NCBI GenBank assembly: GCA_027943335.1
Contig: BSBK01001119.1
Span: 1,024,501 to 1,088,500, forward strand
Source: Chamaecyparis obtusa
Taxonomy: Eukaryota; Streptophyta; Pinopsida; Cupressales; Cupressaceae
Reading direction: 5' to 3'
Length of the DNA: 64,000 nucleotides
In this document: one piece after another, positions 13,501-26,500 of the stretch
Layout: each line of letters opens with the position of its first letter
Numbering within the stretch: the stretch's first letter is position 1
Translations under genes and position numbers: made by a program
The notes under the pieces: generated by a model
The model's database searches: none
The model's input: only the letters and a program-made list of their open reading frames with translations
Told to the model about the DNA's origin: nothing

Positions 13501-14726
13501 TTATGAAAGGAATCTATAACTTCTTGATTCATCTACTGAGGGTCAGTGATGATAACCCCCTGTTCATTTTGAATGGAATAAATCTTGTTTTTGGCTCTTC
13601 TCACTTTTACAGATTTGTGAAAGAATTTAGTATCTTTGTCTCCTTCTTTCAACCAGGTCTCTCTTAATTTTTATTTCCAATTAGTCTCCTCTCTTGCTAA
13701 AATCTCCTTGTATTTCCTTTGAAGATCATGTTCTTCCTTAAAAATAATTTCATCCATACCTTCCACAATAATTTTATCATTCAAAATAGCTAAATCCTGT
13801 TCCAATTTAAGTTTTTCTACAAAAATATTTCTAAAAACATCTCTATTCTAGATTTTTAACCGATCCTTGAGAAATTGTAACTTTTTGAAAAAGATGAATG
13901 ATTTGTTACCTTTCCATGTGGGGGAATTTATGTACCAATCCTCAATTTTATCCATGAAATCTTTAGCTCGAAACCACATTGCTTCAAATTTGAAGGGAGA
14001 TCTTTCAAGGGTCATATCCTCTTGAATGTTGCAACATATTGGGAAATTATTAGAGCTCGAGATTGGAAGTACATCAACCCTACATAACCAATTGTATCTG
14101 TCCCACTACCCAACTAGAAGAAATCTATCCAATTTTTATGCTATATTCAAGAAGCCACTCCATCTGTTTGTCCATGTGAAGTCCCCTTGCCTAAAATCAA
14201 TCTCCATTAGTCCATTGTTAATGAAAAAATATGCAAAGTCCTTTTGGCTTCTTCTGACCATCCTTTGCCACCTTTTTTCTTTGCTGGACTTAAAATGACA
14301 TTAAAATCTCCTCCTAATGAGAAAATGTTGTCTTTCCTTTCTTCTATGAAGCTAGAAATGATTTTCCATAGTTCCTTCTTTTTTGTTGGATTATTTGGGC
14401 CATAGATATTAAAAACATCTAGAATTTTGATAGAAGTTGCCTTGAGGAAACTTCTATCCATTGCCAATTTGCAGATTGACTTAACAAATAAACCTCAATA
14501 GCACTATTATCCCATAGTATGCATAGCCCTCCAGAAGCCCCACTTACTTTTGAAAAACAACCATTCCATTTACTAATTTTTTTATTTAAAAAATCATTAT
14601 CCTACCTTTTAACTTTGTCTCTTGCCATAAAACTATATCTGCTCTTGCTTGATCAAGACCCCTCTTGATCAACCTATTCTTGTTAGGGGCATTACAACCC
14701 CTAACATTCCATGAAAGGAGCCTCAT
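10511..14726 (-). pseudogene. LINE 1 ORF2: endonuclease, reverse transcriptase, RNase H
   Basis: The enzyme would nick target DNA and copy the element RNA into it. It starts at 14726 (MRLLSWNVRGCNAP, the opening of plant L1 endonucleases). The endonuclease core follows (FNIYGPNN and GGDFNVIL at 14467-14207). Reverse transcriptase lies at 13361-12340, with PKKVCC...FRPIALCN, KLDIKKAYDNVNR, GIRQGDP and FVDDNYL, where FVDD stands for the catalytic box. The thumb/zinc region covers 12111-11404 and IWKERNRRIFQ is at 11299-11039. RNase H lies at 10936-10511, with the motifs NFYGASKG and EGDSQ and an acidic C-terminus. Many frameshifts and stops separate the segments. RNase H alone is open for 141 codons. 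Confidence 0.85.
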
Positions 14727-14810
14727 TGCTTCTAGAAAAAGGCATAGCCTTTTCCCAATCTCAACAATTTTGTTTGGTCTGTTGCACAACCAACCAATTA
14801 TAGTTTCTCC

Positions 14811-16500
14811 CTATTTGTTTTCCCCCCTTTTCCTTCTTTCACCTATTTTGGGCTTATTGAAATTTGAGTCAGTCTGGTCTAGACTCCTAGGATCCATAAT
14901 GTTTAGAGTTTCATATAAGCCTAGCTCATCTTCCTCTTCATCCTCACTCTGCGAGCTATAGATAGTATCTAAATCAATAAAATTGCCTCCACTATATCTT
15001 ACATCATCAAAGAATCTCTCCAAGTTTTTAATGGGTGAAATTCTTTCATCATTGACATCCCATCTTTCCACTACCTTCTCGCACTTCTCTCGATGTTGAG
15101 CTTTGAGATCCAAAATATCTTGATTTTCCTCTTCTATAGGATTATTACCTCGATTTGCCTCTTGAGAGATATCCTCATCCATGCCTACATATGGATAAGA
15201 ATCTAGGACAAACCCTATTTTTTAGAGTTATGTTGCGGGCTTACCTCCTTGATAATGCACTGTTGTAGAGTGTCCTCATTAATAGTTTGGTGAAGTAAAG
15301 GATCTATGAAATTTATTGTTTTTTGAGGTTCTTCAAACCTTGCACCATTATTATTAATTTGAGACAAGAAGAAGGGAGTTTCAAAGACCACTTGGGTTGA
15401 AACATCCTCTTGGGATTTCTCAAGCCATACTTGTGACTCTAAAATAAAAATCATGTCATATCGTCCTTTTGCAAACTCTCTGTCTTTTTGAAGGTGAAGT
15501 CCATAACTGGGGCATAATAGTTAAAGGTTTCCAAGAGATCTATTGAATCAAGTTGTATATCCTTACTTTCTGTCATTTTTAAAATGATATCAACTAACCT
15601 TGAATCGTCTGTCCCTTTCCCTTTATCATGCCTATCATCTTGGACTATTGAAACAAATGTATCACTCAACATATCCTCTACTATTAGGGGTTGCCTCCAT
15701 ATGCCATTGTCAGTGTGTATTATGATATAGGAAGGTAATTCATAACAGACTTGCCTCCACACAAGAATCCTGGGGGTTATAGCAAAATTATTCTTATTAA
15801 CAACCTCTTCAAATTTCACATATTTTCCCAAAGAATCTCCTAAAATCTTCATTATTTTTGTGCCCCAGTATTCCTGTGGTAAGTTGTCCATTCTAAACCA
15901 TATTGGGATCTCTTTCACTATCTCCCATTGAGGGTTAAAATTAGCTTTCCAATCTCTAATATAAAATCCTTTTCCATTCATCATATATGGTCCATTCCCT
16001 AAAATCCATTCTTTGTCTTCTTTTGTAGAGCAAATAATGAGATAGAAGCCATTTGTTAAAGTTTTCATTGAAATGAATAAGCTTTGCCATTGCTGTTCAC
16101 ACCATTGTTTTATTTTACTAAATGATGGCCATGGGCCTAACCATTTCAAAACCAAGGCTTTACTATCTAAGAAATCAGTATTTTCTAACCATTATGGGTT
16201 GTTAAGAACTACTGTTGAATAAGACTTAGCTATGGAGATATTTGCACTCACCTTAGGGAACTCCAGATTTGTGCTTTGGTTTGGAGTTTTATGATCCTTC
16301 TTCTCAGGATTCTTTTTTTGCCAAAACTTCTCTGATATTTTCTGGAATTTACACCCATTTTTAATGGGATAAAAACACTCATTTGAAAAATGTTTCCTAT
16401 TCTCCCACCTCCTACCATCCCTTCTTCCATTAAACCAGACCCCGTTCTTTGTTTCATTGAAGCTTTTCTCCTTCAGAGAGTCACTATAACTCTTTTGCCC
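14811..16500 (-). pseudogene. LINE 1 ORF1 (DUF4283-type RNA-binding protein), broken
   Basis: ORF1 of plant L1 elements makes an RNA-binding protein that accompanies the transcript. The best piece, 16155-15451 (234 codons), contains the DUF4283-like core, with WLGPWPSFSKIKQWC, GFYLIICSTKEDKEWI and IWFRMDNLPQEYWG. Upstream, about 16500-16160, is a basic segment in another frame. Downstream pieces at 15454-15215 and 15182-14811 are acidic (EDEEEDELG) and end in a basic tail before ORF2. LINE copy 2 shows the same order at 45500-47300. Confidence 0.75.
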
Positions 16501-16560
16501 TCGTCTATTGAAAGGCCAATGTTTTTGTGATTGAAAACCAATCTATTGATGTCCGTTCTG

Positions 16561-17482
16561 GTTGTTATGTTTGATACCATGTTCTTATGATGATGCAATG
16601 TGTACTAAGGCTCCTATACAAGGTCCTACAATATTTTCAAATAAATAAAGATAAATCTTGAAATATAACACACTAGGAGACAAGTTAATAGACTTAAATT
16701 GATTGTTTACAAGAATTAATGTAGACCCAAAATTTATATTTAAAGATATAAAGAATCATTTTTGTACTTCCAACTCTACTTAATATATTCTCCAATAAAT
16801 TCAACTTAACTAACCCATAAACTCCTACAAATCTATAAACATAAATCAAATTATCTCCCAAATTTTATTGCAAAACATACCATCCATTAAAAACCAAAAA
16901 TACAGCCTTGATAAACTTCATGATTACACAAAGGACAAGCCGGTCAAAATATGGGAAGAGTGAGAGTGAAAGGAAAAACATATTTGTAGTCTTCAACACA
17001 AAAAATAACACGTAGAAAATGCCAACAATCTACATAAACAAAGTCAAAATCACGTCTCTTTCTCCGAGAGAATTTCGGGTTACCTTACACGCGCATAATC
17101 CGTTTAACTAAAAAATCTATCAAATTGTAATTCCATTTCACCAAGTCAAACTAAGAGCCTTTTAATTTTTGTCGGTAAAAACGAAACTCCGCCATCTTAG
17201 ACCCCCACTAAAATTTAGAGACGGTCTTTGTTTCCTGATTCGTTGCCTCTTCTACAACACCGCCTTACCCAAAACCGGCATTACTGCCAATGAAAACAGC
17301 TAGTGATATACTGCGGATTTTTCTTTTTCTTTTCGGATCTTTAGTTTTCATCTGTGCAAGTTTGGAAATTCCTCTCTCGTTCTCTCAATGACTCACCCCA
17401 TTGCTTTTAATGGGATAGGGGTTTGATTTTGGTGGTGAGGAAGAAAGGGGGATAAATTTTTGGATAGGGATTTTGCAGAGAA
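16561..17482 (+). promoter_or_regulatory. Upstream region and 5' UTR of the PBS1-like kinase
   Basis: No gene lies here. The DNA grows less AT-rich from about 17050 towards the ATG, with a pyrimidine-rich stretch near 17310-17350 that suits a plant 5' leader. I see no convincing TATA box, and the transcription start cannot be placed. The 5' end of LINE 1 abuts this region head to head. Confidence 0.4.
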
Positions 17483-17591
17483 ATGGGCTGGTTTTCATGC
17501 TACGGATCTTTCAAGGAAGACAAGAAATTGAAACCCCTGAACAGGGAGAGCAAGGAAGGGGTCTCATCTGCATATCAACAAGTGACGCAAG
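17483..17591 (+). CDS. Kinase exon 1
   Basis: Codes residues 1-36 plus one base, and contains the myristoylation/palmitoylation signal MGWFSC. The donor is CAAG|GTAATC. The start is the first ATG in the frame and gives the expected PBL N-terminus. Confidence 0.85.
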
Positions 17592-20500
17592 GTAATCTAA
17601 TTTCAGTTGATTCTCCTGTTTTTCAATGATATCATCCAAGTGGAATTTGGCAGAGTTTTGGCCATCGCGATTGGCGACACAATCTTTGGTTGTCTGGAAC
17701 TTTACTTAATTTAGGGGTTTTGAGATTTAAAAACCTAATTTTAGAATCATCCAGGGTGAAATGTGTCGGGTAAGTTTAGCTTAGGGTCAAGAAAAGGGTA
17801 ATCTGGTCTCAATGCGAGGATTTTACATTTTTACCCTTGCGAGTTTGCGGGACTGAAGTTATCTGAGTGTTTTTTTCTAAATTAAGCTTGTTTGTGGTTG
17901 TATTTTTGTTGGTTTTTTGAACATATTATTTTTAGTTTACACTTGGCTTTAATTTGTTTCTGTTTTGGCGAACTACGTGGATGTGAGTTATCTCTTCGTT
18001 AACTTTCCATAGAACTTGCACTTCGCTTTAAATTTGACAGAGGTGTTTGGGAGGATTCTATTTTTATGGCTTTTAGAGTTCAAATTCATGTTTTTGTTTG
18101 TTGTTGCAGAGAAACCCAAGGCGAAGCCTTATGTGGAAATCAGAAAAGAGGGTTCCAAAGAGGGATCGCAGCAGCATATAGCGGCCCAAACTTTTACTTT
18201 CCGGGAGCTCGCAGCGGCGACCAAGAATTTTAGGCCGGAGTGTCTTTTAGGCGAAGGAGGGTTTGGAAGAGTTTACAAGGGCCGCCTTGAAAGCACAGGC
18301 CAAGTGATTGCCTTTTTCTTTTGAAGCTCCGGTGTTTTTAATTTCGTTATTGTGAATTGTGGATTTGAACACTTTTTTGTAGTGGAATTGGGGATTTAAA
18401 CAGTGAAAGTTTTGATGAATCTCTAGTTAGTTGATTATCCTTGTCGTTTCTGATGGCCCTCATTTATTATTGGCTTTAGCTACACGACTGTTACTAGAGG
18501 CAATTTTAAGGAAGCTACAATATAATTTTTTTTTGAAACATTCTGGCAAAACTTTTGAGATCGTTAATGAACATTGAATTCTCGAAATAACATTAATCTG
18601 AAAATATTCTTGTATTTCGTTAAAATTCTACATATTATTAACAGAACTGTTGTCAAATTATCATAGAGAAAATTTCTTGATAGAAATTAGAAATTGAAGC
18701 CAATCTTAATCTTCAAATTTTATCAAAGTGCAGTTTTTTGGGGCAAAAACGGAAGCATTGCTTTTGGGTGACTATTAACCCGGAAAATTATACAGTACTG
18801 TTTCAGAATCACTATTATAGGTAAAAGAGGGGGCCCACTGTTTGGTTGAAATGTATCCGATTCAGATAAAATGTTGAAGGATGATTTTGATATTAAAGGA
18901 ATGAACTGATTTTGTTTGTCAATTATGTAACGAACCTGGAGTAACCTTTTGAAAACTAAGCTTATGTTTTTGGTACCTTGTCTAAAATCCGTGTTACACA
19001 AAAACATTGAAAACTTATTTCTTTCAGGATTTCACGGCAGTTTTAGTTGTGATGAATTACTTCTGGGTTGTCATGTATTGTTTTTGATATTTCGACAGGG
19101 CAACCCAAAAGTGTTTCAGGCTTCAGCATGATAGAATTTTTGGCTAATTTAGCTGGAAGCAAATACAAAGGATACACAACAGTTGTTTCCAGTTAAATTG
19201 ACAAAAATGTTTACCCGTGAAAATCTCAAAGATTAAATTAGAAATTTGAAATAACTCTAGGGCAATAACTTGCTGAGAATTGAGAGGATTTGAGATTTCT
19301 TAAAAGTAGATATTGATCGGTTGCCTGAGAAATCTTAGTTTACATGGAAATATAAAAATTGAAATGCTCTGCCACTTATTAGAGAACAGAAGAACAAAAC
19401 GTGATGTGATCTTATGTTATGCGTGCTTAGACATTGGTTAAACTGATAGTACTTGGTTATAAATAAGCTGATAAGTAGGAGATATTTTCCACAGCAAGTC
19501 AAATTGTGATATTGCTATCTGGATTCAACTGTGTAGTTTTTTTGAGTCAAACTCATTGACCCATGTTTCATGAGTAGTTGGTTCACACGAACCAATATCT
19601 CATGAGAATGAATGGAACACTTAGCACTCATTGCATCTAGGTGATGCTCACAGAGGTGAAGCACAGGGACTTCCCGGGAGGTCACCCATCCCAGTACTAC
19701 TCCAGCTCGAGTGTGCTTAACTATGGAGTTTCCTCCATGGTTAAACCCACTCTGCTTGCAACCCCATTTGCAAAAACTTCAGCCAGTGTTGTGCCTTATG
19801 AACCATTCATTAGAAAGCCCCTTAAGGTCATCAATTGATAAGTATGAGATATTTGTTTTTTGTCAAAATTCTCTGTTGTCTTGGAAACATCTGAATTGAC
19901 TTGGGCTATCATTTTTAGGAGGTGCCCGAATAAGAGTTCTGAGAATATGATATTTGTTTTTGTAGTTAGAGATTAGTGAAAGTTGATATTCATGCAGTTG
20001 GGTTAGTAGCAACAAGACAAATTATAGGAAGATTAAAGAGTGATGAGATTACATGTCTTTTTTAATGGGCACATCTATATTTATGAGAGAGTGGAGAAAG
20101 TGGGCAGAGCATGTCAATTCTATTGTGTCCTCTCTTGATTCCAATAAAAATGGAAAAATAGGTTCCTGAAGCGAGTGTTAGGTCTGCTTCTTTTTAATAA
20201 ATATTGGCCTTCCTACAGAGAGGTGTGTTAAGTAAGCCTTAAGTGCTTCAATTGTGTCGTGTTTATTGCCCAATAAGGAAAATAAAAGTTTATGCCTGAG
20301 AAGGTGTATGATACTATGCGGTCTTGGGAATGGTTTTGTTGAAGAATGGGCCCATAGAGCCCAAGGACTGCCTTTGGTTCCATTCAGGATCATTAGTCAT
20401 AGTAGGCAATCAAAACATTGGAACTAGTGCCTATTGACACATTAGATCCAAGTTTATATGGGTATGTGTTAATTAATATTACAGCTCAAAGTTACACATT

Positions 20501-23500
20501 CTCAGCTATACCTGGTGGTCATACAATACAAGCCTGGTCATGGCCATTGCTGACAGCTGGTTGACTCATGCATTGCATGTGCTTAAATGTGTCAGAATAC
20601 AAGGGGAACGCTTGAAGATGAGGTTGACTAATATAATCTCCTATGTTACTGGATTCGTGTGTTTTGGGTCTTGTCGCAGGACCAAGTGGGTGTGGGAGTG
20701 GGACCCCACACAGGATAGCTTGCTTATGGACCAGCTGCTCTAGGTACCCTTTGGGTATGTGTTGTATTGCTTGAGTTCTTGTGTTTTGTGTCTTGTTGCA
20801 TGACCGAGAGGAAGCAAGACCCATGGTACACGAGAGCCAAGGATGACCCTACCACTCTGTTGTACCCACTGGGTACTTGGGCCGAACCTGGGACATAGCT
20901 TGGCCAGACCTGGGCCGTACCTTGGCCCGTGCCAAGTTGCTCCCAAGAGAACTGATCTCCCTAGGCATTAAATGCGCAAAACATTTAAGAAAGTGACTTT
21001 TTCACATTAAAACTGCATTTGCTATTTCTAAAACAGCCTAAAATGTCTTTGTTGATATGTACTGCTGTAGTTTTGCTGTTGCTTCTTTGCAACACAGAAG
21101 GCAATTGTATGTTATCATCAACTAACCTAGCATGACAGCGTAAAGGAAGCTTATCTCATTAGTGGGTCAGCAGTTTGGTGTGTAGAGGACATGCTTTTAC
21201 ACTGCAAAGCAAGAGGCAAAGAACCAAGCAGAAAGAGAGATAAAGATTATGTTTTCTTTTGGAAGAAGAAAACATAATTGATATTGTCACATTGATACCA
21301 GCCAAATTCCTGCTTCAGAAACTGACATAGATATGCTATCTTTGTAGAAGGAACATCCTAAAGTGTCACAAGCAAAATCCTACGGTCGGGTAGTAGAGAC
21401 GTTGATTACCAAGAAGGATTTGGACATGATAGTCTTACACCTGCTGAATTCAAAGGATAATTGGACCAACACACTGTCTGCAAAAGCTGAACTCCAGAAT
21501 TTAGTACTAGACATTTCAAAAGACAGAATGGAGCTGAATTGATCATGTTCAAGCCAACAAGGTCTGATGATGAACCAAATAATAATCCAGCAAGACATTG
21601 TCTGCGCTTGGAGTACCACTAGAAAGCGACCAAAACTAGCGTAGGGAAAAGCTGCTCGGTATACTTCCTGAGAATATCACAAGATTATGCCATCAAATGT
21701 TTTGACCATTTACAAGATAGAAAAAAATTGCTAGAAAGGTGAAAACTGCCCTTTCAAAGAACATACAAAATGGCATACTAATGCCCAAATATCAAATGAA
21801 TTGCAAGCATTAAACAGGGAAAGGCAAAGTAGATAAAAAACTATAGCTGAGAATGCTAGAATCTGGAAATTCCGTTAGGGGAAGACTTGAAACAACAAAA
21901 CTTTCTAAATGGACTATGCGAGTTAATTAGTTATTTACTTAAACGTACTATGGATTATTTATTTACTTATAATATATTTATGTAATATTATAAATACTCA
22001 TGCCCACACACACACATATACATTGCAAACTACGGGTATTTATAGCCATACACATCCATCCTTAGGGTAAAGGAAAATTGCCATATTGGTGTACTCAAAT
22101 CCTTATCCCACAATGGAATTGGCATCTTAGTAAAACTCCCAAATATATGTTGTGAACACAATTTGGCTTTAATATTTATACATGTGGACTGTGGAATGAT
22201 CCTTGAGTTGGACCGATAATGATTAGGCAAAGAGGATGTAGTGCTTATTGCAGTACCATGGCTAATTTCTTAAGTTGTATCATGCAAGGTTGTTGAGGAA
22301 GGCCATTAGAAACTTTTTTAGTTTTTCATTGAACCTTTACACACACACACACACACATATAGGCATAGCCATCCGTTGGGGAAAGGAAAATTGGCATATT
22401 GGTGCATTCAAATCCGGATCACTTAAATGAATTGGTAACGTAGTGAAACTCCCAAATATATGTTTATAGATGAACACAATTTGGCTGTATAAGTGTGGAT
22501 TGTGTAGTGATGCTTGAGTGCACCAATAATGATGTAGGCAAAGAGGGTGCAATGCTTATTGGGACACCATGGCTGATTCCTTAAGTTGTATCATGCAAGG
22601 TCATTTAGGGAGGGCATTAGAAAATATATTAGCTTTCATTGAACTTGTACACAAATACAAAGACAATTGTAGAGTTTGAATCAACAACTCCAAACATCTT
22701 CTTAACTTGTGCAACCTTGAGGATATGCATTTTTAATAATAGAAGATAGTGTAGTGTGATAGCTAGTGGGTTATGATTTGTAAGCAAAAGGTGTAGGGTC
22801 TATTCAACTTGGCCTCTCAACACAATGCTGCGAGATTGATGAATGGTAAAGGCATGCAATGTAATCAAGGATAGCTCAATCAGGAGAGTGCTAGATTGAA
22901 GATCAAAAGGTTGTATCTTGTAGGATATGCACCAATGGACTCAGTAATAAGGCTCGAGAAACTTTAAACAATGCAACTATCAACAAAAAGCTAGAGTAAT
23001 GATCACACTAGCATTATGGTAACCTACATGACAAAGGTTTAACATAGTTAGGTGATCATGTTTCAAAGCCTTAGCTTGCCATAACCAAAAGTTAAAACTT
23101 AAAACCATAAGATTCTATAGTCACTACTATACATTTAGACTTTCAATTAATACTTTCCTTTAGTTAATCATTACCATTGAATATTTTTTTTTCCTTGCTT
23201 TGTTAATAAAGTTTAATTTTGCATTACGGTGATGCACTAATGAGTAGCCTTAGTTAAAATAACATAATATCGTGTTTTTAACAAAGATTTCAAAATAAAA
23301 ATGGAAATAATATCTGCATTTCATTGGCGTCCTTTGATGTAGCATTTTTTTGCATCATATTGATCCCATTGCACTTTATGTTGGTCTACCTCCTTGCGCA
23401 ATTGGTATTGTCACTTTACAATATTTTGTATGCATCTACTGTTATACTCCTTGGCTTCTGGACTTCTAATTCATTTCCAATTCAAGATATGCTTATCTTT

Positions 23501-26500
23501 GGTTACATATTTTTAAGAAGTGAAACATGGAAGACATCATGGATTCAACTCAATCTTGGAAGTTCAGCTAGTTGATAAGTCGTTGGTTTATCTTTTCGAG
23601 GACTTCAAATGGCTCGACATAGGAAGGTGCCTACTTGGCATTTTTCCTAAATGATAAGGAGCTTTTGTGAGGTCTAACTCTCAAAAAACTTCCTTCCCCA
23701 CTGAAAATTCTCTTTGAGTTATATTGCAATTTGCATAATTCTGTTGTCCATCGGTTGCCTACTTCAATCTTTTGCCTTACACCCCCTCATCTGTTTTTTC
23801 CTATCTTTTAACATTTCAAGGCCAATTATTATTCTATCTTCTAGATTGTCCTAACTCAAAAGTGTTCAACACTTCTTGTCATATAAGATTTAAATGTGGC
23901 CATTCCCAAGGTGGACTGAAAGGAGTTACTATAAGATAATTCTACAAGTGGAGATATTATTTTCCCATTTTGATTGTTGGTCCATGCAATATATGTGCAA
24001 AAGATCTTCAACTATTTGATTTGTTAGGATGATATGTTGTGCTTAACTTAAATAGTGTTTCCAATGCTGCTTGCAAAGATGTCCAAAAGCTTGAAGTGAA
24101 CCTAGCATCTCTATCTGATATGATTCTTTCAGATATAGTTTGCAACTTGAAAATTCCTTTTACAAACTGTTTAGCCAAGGTTGGGGCATCATTAGTTAAG
24201 TTTCCTATGTTAAAATTTTTCAAATTTTTTTATTTCAACTATTTGGCCTTGATTAGGTGCAAGCTTTATTTTTCATACTTAGATTGTTAAATATAATTTT
24301 ACTAATCTTACTTTGTTTTTGTGATATTCTTTGGAATAGGTTTCCTTGAAAGCATACTTATTGTTTCTATGGGCACAATTTGGAATTGGGTTTGCAATTT
24401 CTAACTTCAACATGAATACCTCGTGGAGTTCCCTGTTGAGGCTGATTTACTCTAATCAGTGCTTACATCCGTGGGCACTCCTTAGCAAAATGATTTTCCC
24501 CGCAAATAAGACATCCGCTTGGTGTTCCCTATGGTATTGGACTTCTAGGAGGATTATTCCTTGCTTCATTAAGTCTTGGTGGATATATTGGTCTATTATA
24601 ATTCCTCTGATCGTTCTTGTGAAAGTTCCTCCTGTTATTATTATTTCCATTCTGGCCATTTCCTGGATTCTAATTTGATGGTGGTCATCTTTCTAAGTTG
24701 GTTCTTTGATTTCTGAAGTTTGGGTTACCCTTGAATTCTCATTTTCTTTTAAAAGATGGGTTCTCATTATTGTTGAAGTTTTGCCTTGCTGCTGGTAGTG
24801 CTTGTAATTTCCTTCCTTATTTTAGGGACTTTTAAAGTACCTCATTCATGTTCTCTGTGCATTGCATATCAAATTTGGCCCCAATATTGGCATTAGCCCT
24901 AGTATAAATTTCTAGGTTTGGTACTTTTCATCCTTTTGGCACATATTTTAGCAACTGAGTGAACCTATCATAATACTATTGTATTGCTAAGGATCCTTGT
25001 TGAAGGTTATGGAACCCTTTCATATTTTTATCAAAAAATAGTTGTGGTAGCCACCTTTTGCAAATATGTCGAACACATTGTTCTTAGGTTATTTTTTCTG
25101 GTATATCCATTTTGTTCTTTAGTTTTTTTCCAATTAGCAGCTTCACCAGTTAGCTGTTAGGACCCCCAGAATGCCTTGGTTAATTCATTGTAACCCCTTA
25201 ATTTAAAGAATTTTTCCATTTTGATTCAACCAATTTTTGCCTTTAGTTGTTTTCCATTGAATTTGGTGGTCTATCTTTGTCACGTCCTTGTAAAGCTCCA
25301 TGATAGAAAATTCTTGCCTAGGTGCAATAATTTTTATTTCATTGTCAAGTGGATTGACCTCTTCAAAAGGATTCTCAAATTCAGGTTCCACTATGTTCTC
25401 AATATCAGCCTATCTTGATCTCAAGCACCAGTTGCTCTTGTTTTTGATAATTTATGTTTCTCGTCTTATTAATATTTGCTCAAGGTTTATGTCCAAAAAT
25501 TAAAATATATTTCTTCATAATCACTTTCAACTTTACCTGAGTTTCAGTAGGCTCAATGCCTAGCTTTCAAACCTTGCTCTAATACCACATGCAGTGATCT
25601 GTGACTTCACCAATAATGATGTAGGCAAAGAGGATGTAGTGTTTGTTGTGGCACCATGGCTAATTATTTAATGTTGTATCATGCAAGGTCTTTGTTTGAG
25701 GGAGGGCATTAGAATATACATTAGTTTTCATTGAACTTGTACACAAATGCAAAGACAGTTGTAGAGGCTGAATCTTTAGCCCTGAACAACATCCAATTTG
25801 CTTGTGCAACCTTGACGATACAGGTGTAGTGTAATATTTAGTGAGTTTGAGTTGTAAGGAAAAGGTGCAGCATCTATTCAACTGGCCCTCTCTAGCCAAG
25901 GCTGTGAGATTGATGACCTGTAGAGGTATGTTATGCATGTGGCGGTAGTGCATCTGGGAGAGCGTCAGACTGAAGATCTGAATGTTGTATGTTGCAGGAT
26001 AAGTGCCAATGGACTTGTTAATAATGCTTTAGAAACTTTAAACAATGCAACTAATGGTGGAAAACCAAAATAATGATCACACCCCTATTTTGGGTGTCTA
26101 CATGACTAAGGGTTTATAGATGTTATGTGTCACATTCCAATAGTTAAGCTTGTGACAGCCAACAACTACAAAACCAAAAGATCCTGTTGTCACTACTATA
26201 CATCCAATGAATAAAATATGTTTTTTTAATAAATTTTAATATAAACTTCATTATTGATTAACTTTCTAATTGTTCTTGGAGGATTTAAAGGAACAAGATA
26301 TCAAATATTTAATTCTGAACTTTTGCTTGACGAAGTAGCAGAAGTTTTGATCCTTACCTTTTCTTGATGTTAGTTTCTATGTTTGTTATCAGCTTCATGC
26401 CTCTCTGGAATGAGGAAGATGCAGATTTTCAAATCTTCCTGATCTCTTGGAATTGCTAACTATAAATTCGATTTATGAAGGAAAGGAAAGAAGCCCCAGT

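Larger units (their letters stand above)
10505..16560 (-). mobile_element. LINE copy 1 (plant L1 type), nearly complete, inactive
   Basis: A non-LTR retrotransposon read right to left: ORF1 with a DUF4283-type domain, then ORF2 with endonuclease, reverse transcriptase, a zinc-binding reverse-transcriptase-associated region and RNase H. All domains are present in canonical order but split over frames. It shares its protein sequence closely with LINE copy 2 at 45487-62317, which lies in the opposite orientation on the far side of the kinase gene. Its 5' end is about 900 bp upstream of the kinase start and points away from it. End coordinates are approximate. Confidence 0.85.
22503..26202 (-). 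mobile_element. Internally deleted Ty3/gypsy element in intron 2
   Basis: Two similar direct repeats (22503-23133 and 25590-26202) act as LTRs. Inside, on the minus strand, are an initiator-Met primer-binding site, gag remains and integrase remains. Protease, reverse transcriptase and RNase H are missing: only about 230 bp separates the gag zinc knuckle from integrase. No matching 5-bp target duplication was found (GATTG and TCCAA flank it). The element opposes the direction of the host gene. Confidence 0.75.

Noticed and set aside
18016..18324. 102-codon plus-strand frame overlapping kinase exon 2
   Set aside because: Its first 30 codons are intron 1 sequence and its last codons are intron 2. 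Only 18110-18303 is exon, as shown by splice sites and family sequence.
19657..19731. A functional 5S rRNA gene
   Set aside because: The 5' third is missing and there are many changes in the rest.
21380..21619. 79-codon minus-strand frame in intron 2
   Set aside because: No recognisable motif. The plus strand of the same stretch looks equally protein-like, and there is no neighbouring support.
25938..26008. A functional tRNA-Phe gene
   Set aside because: The T arm and acceptor stem do not form and there is no terminator T-run. The segment is a fossil inside an LTR.
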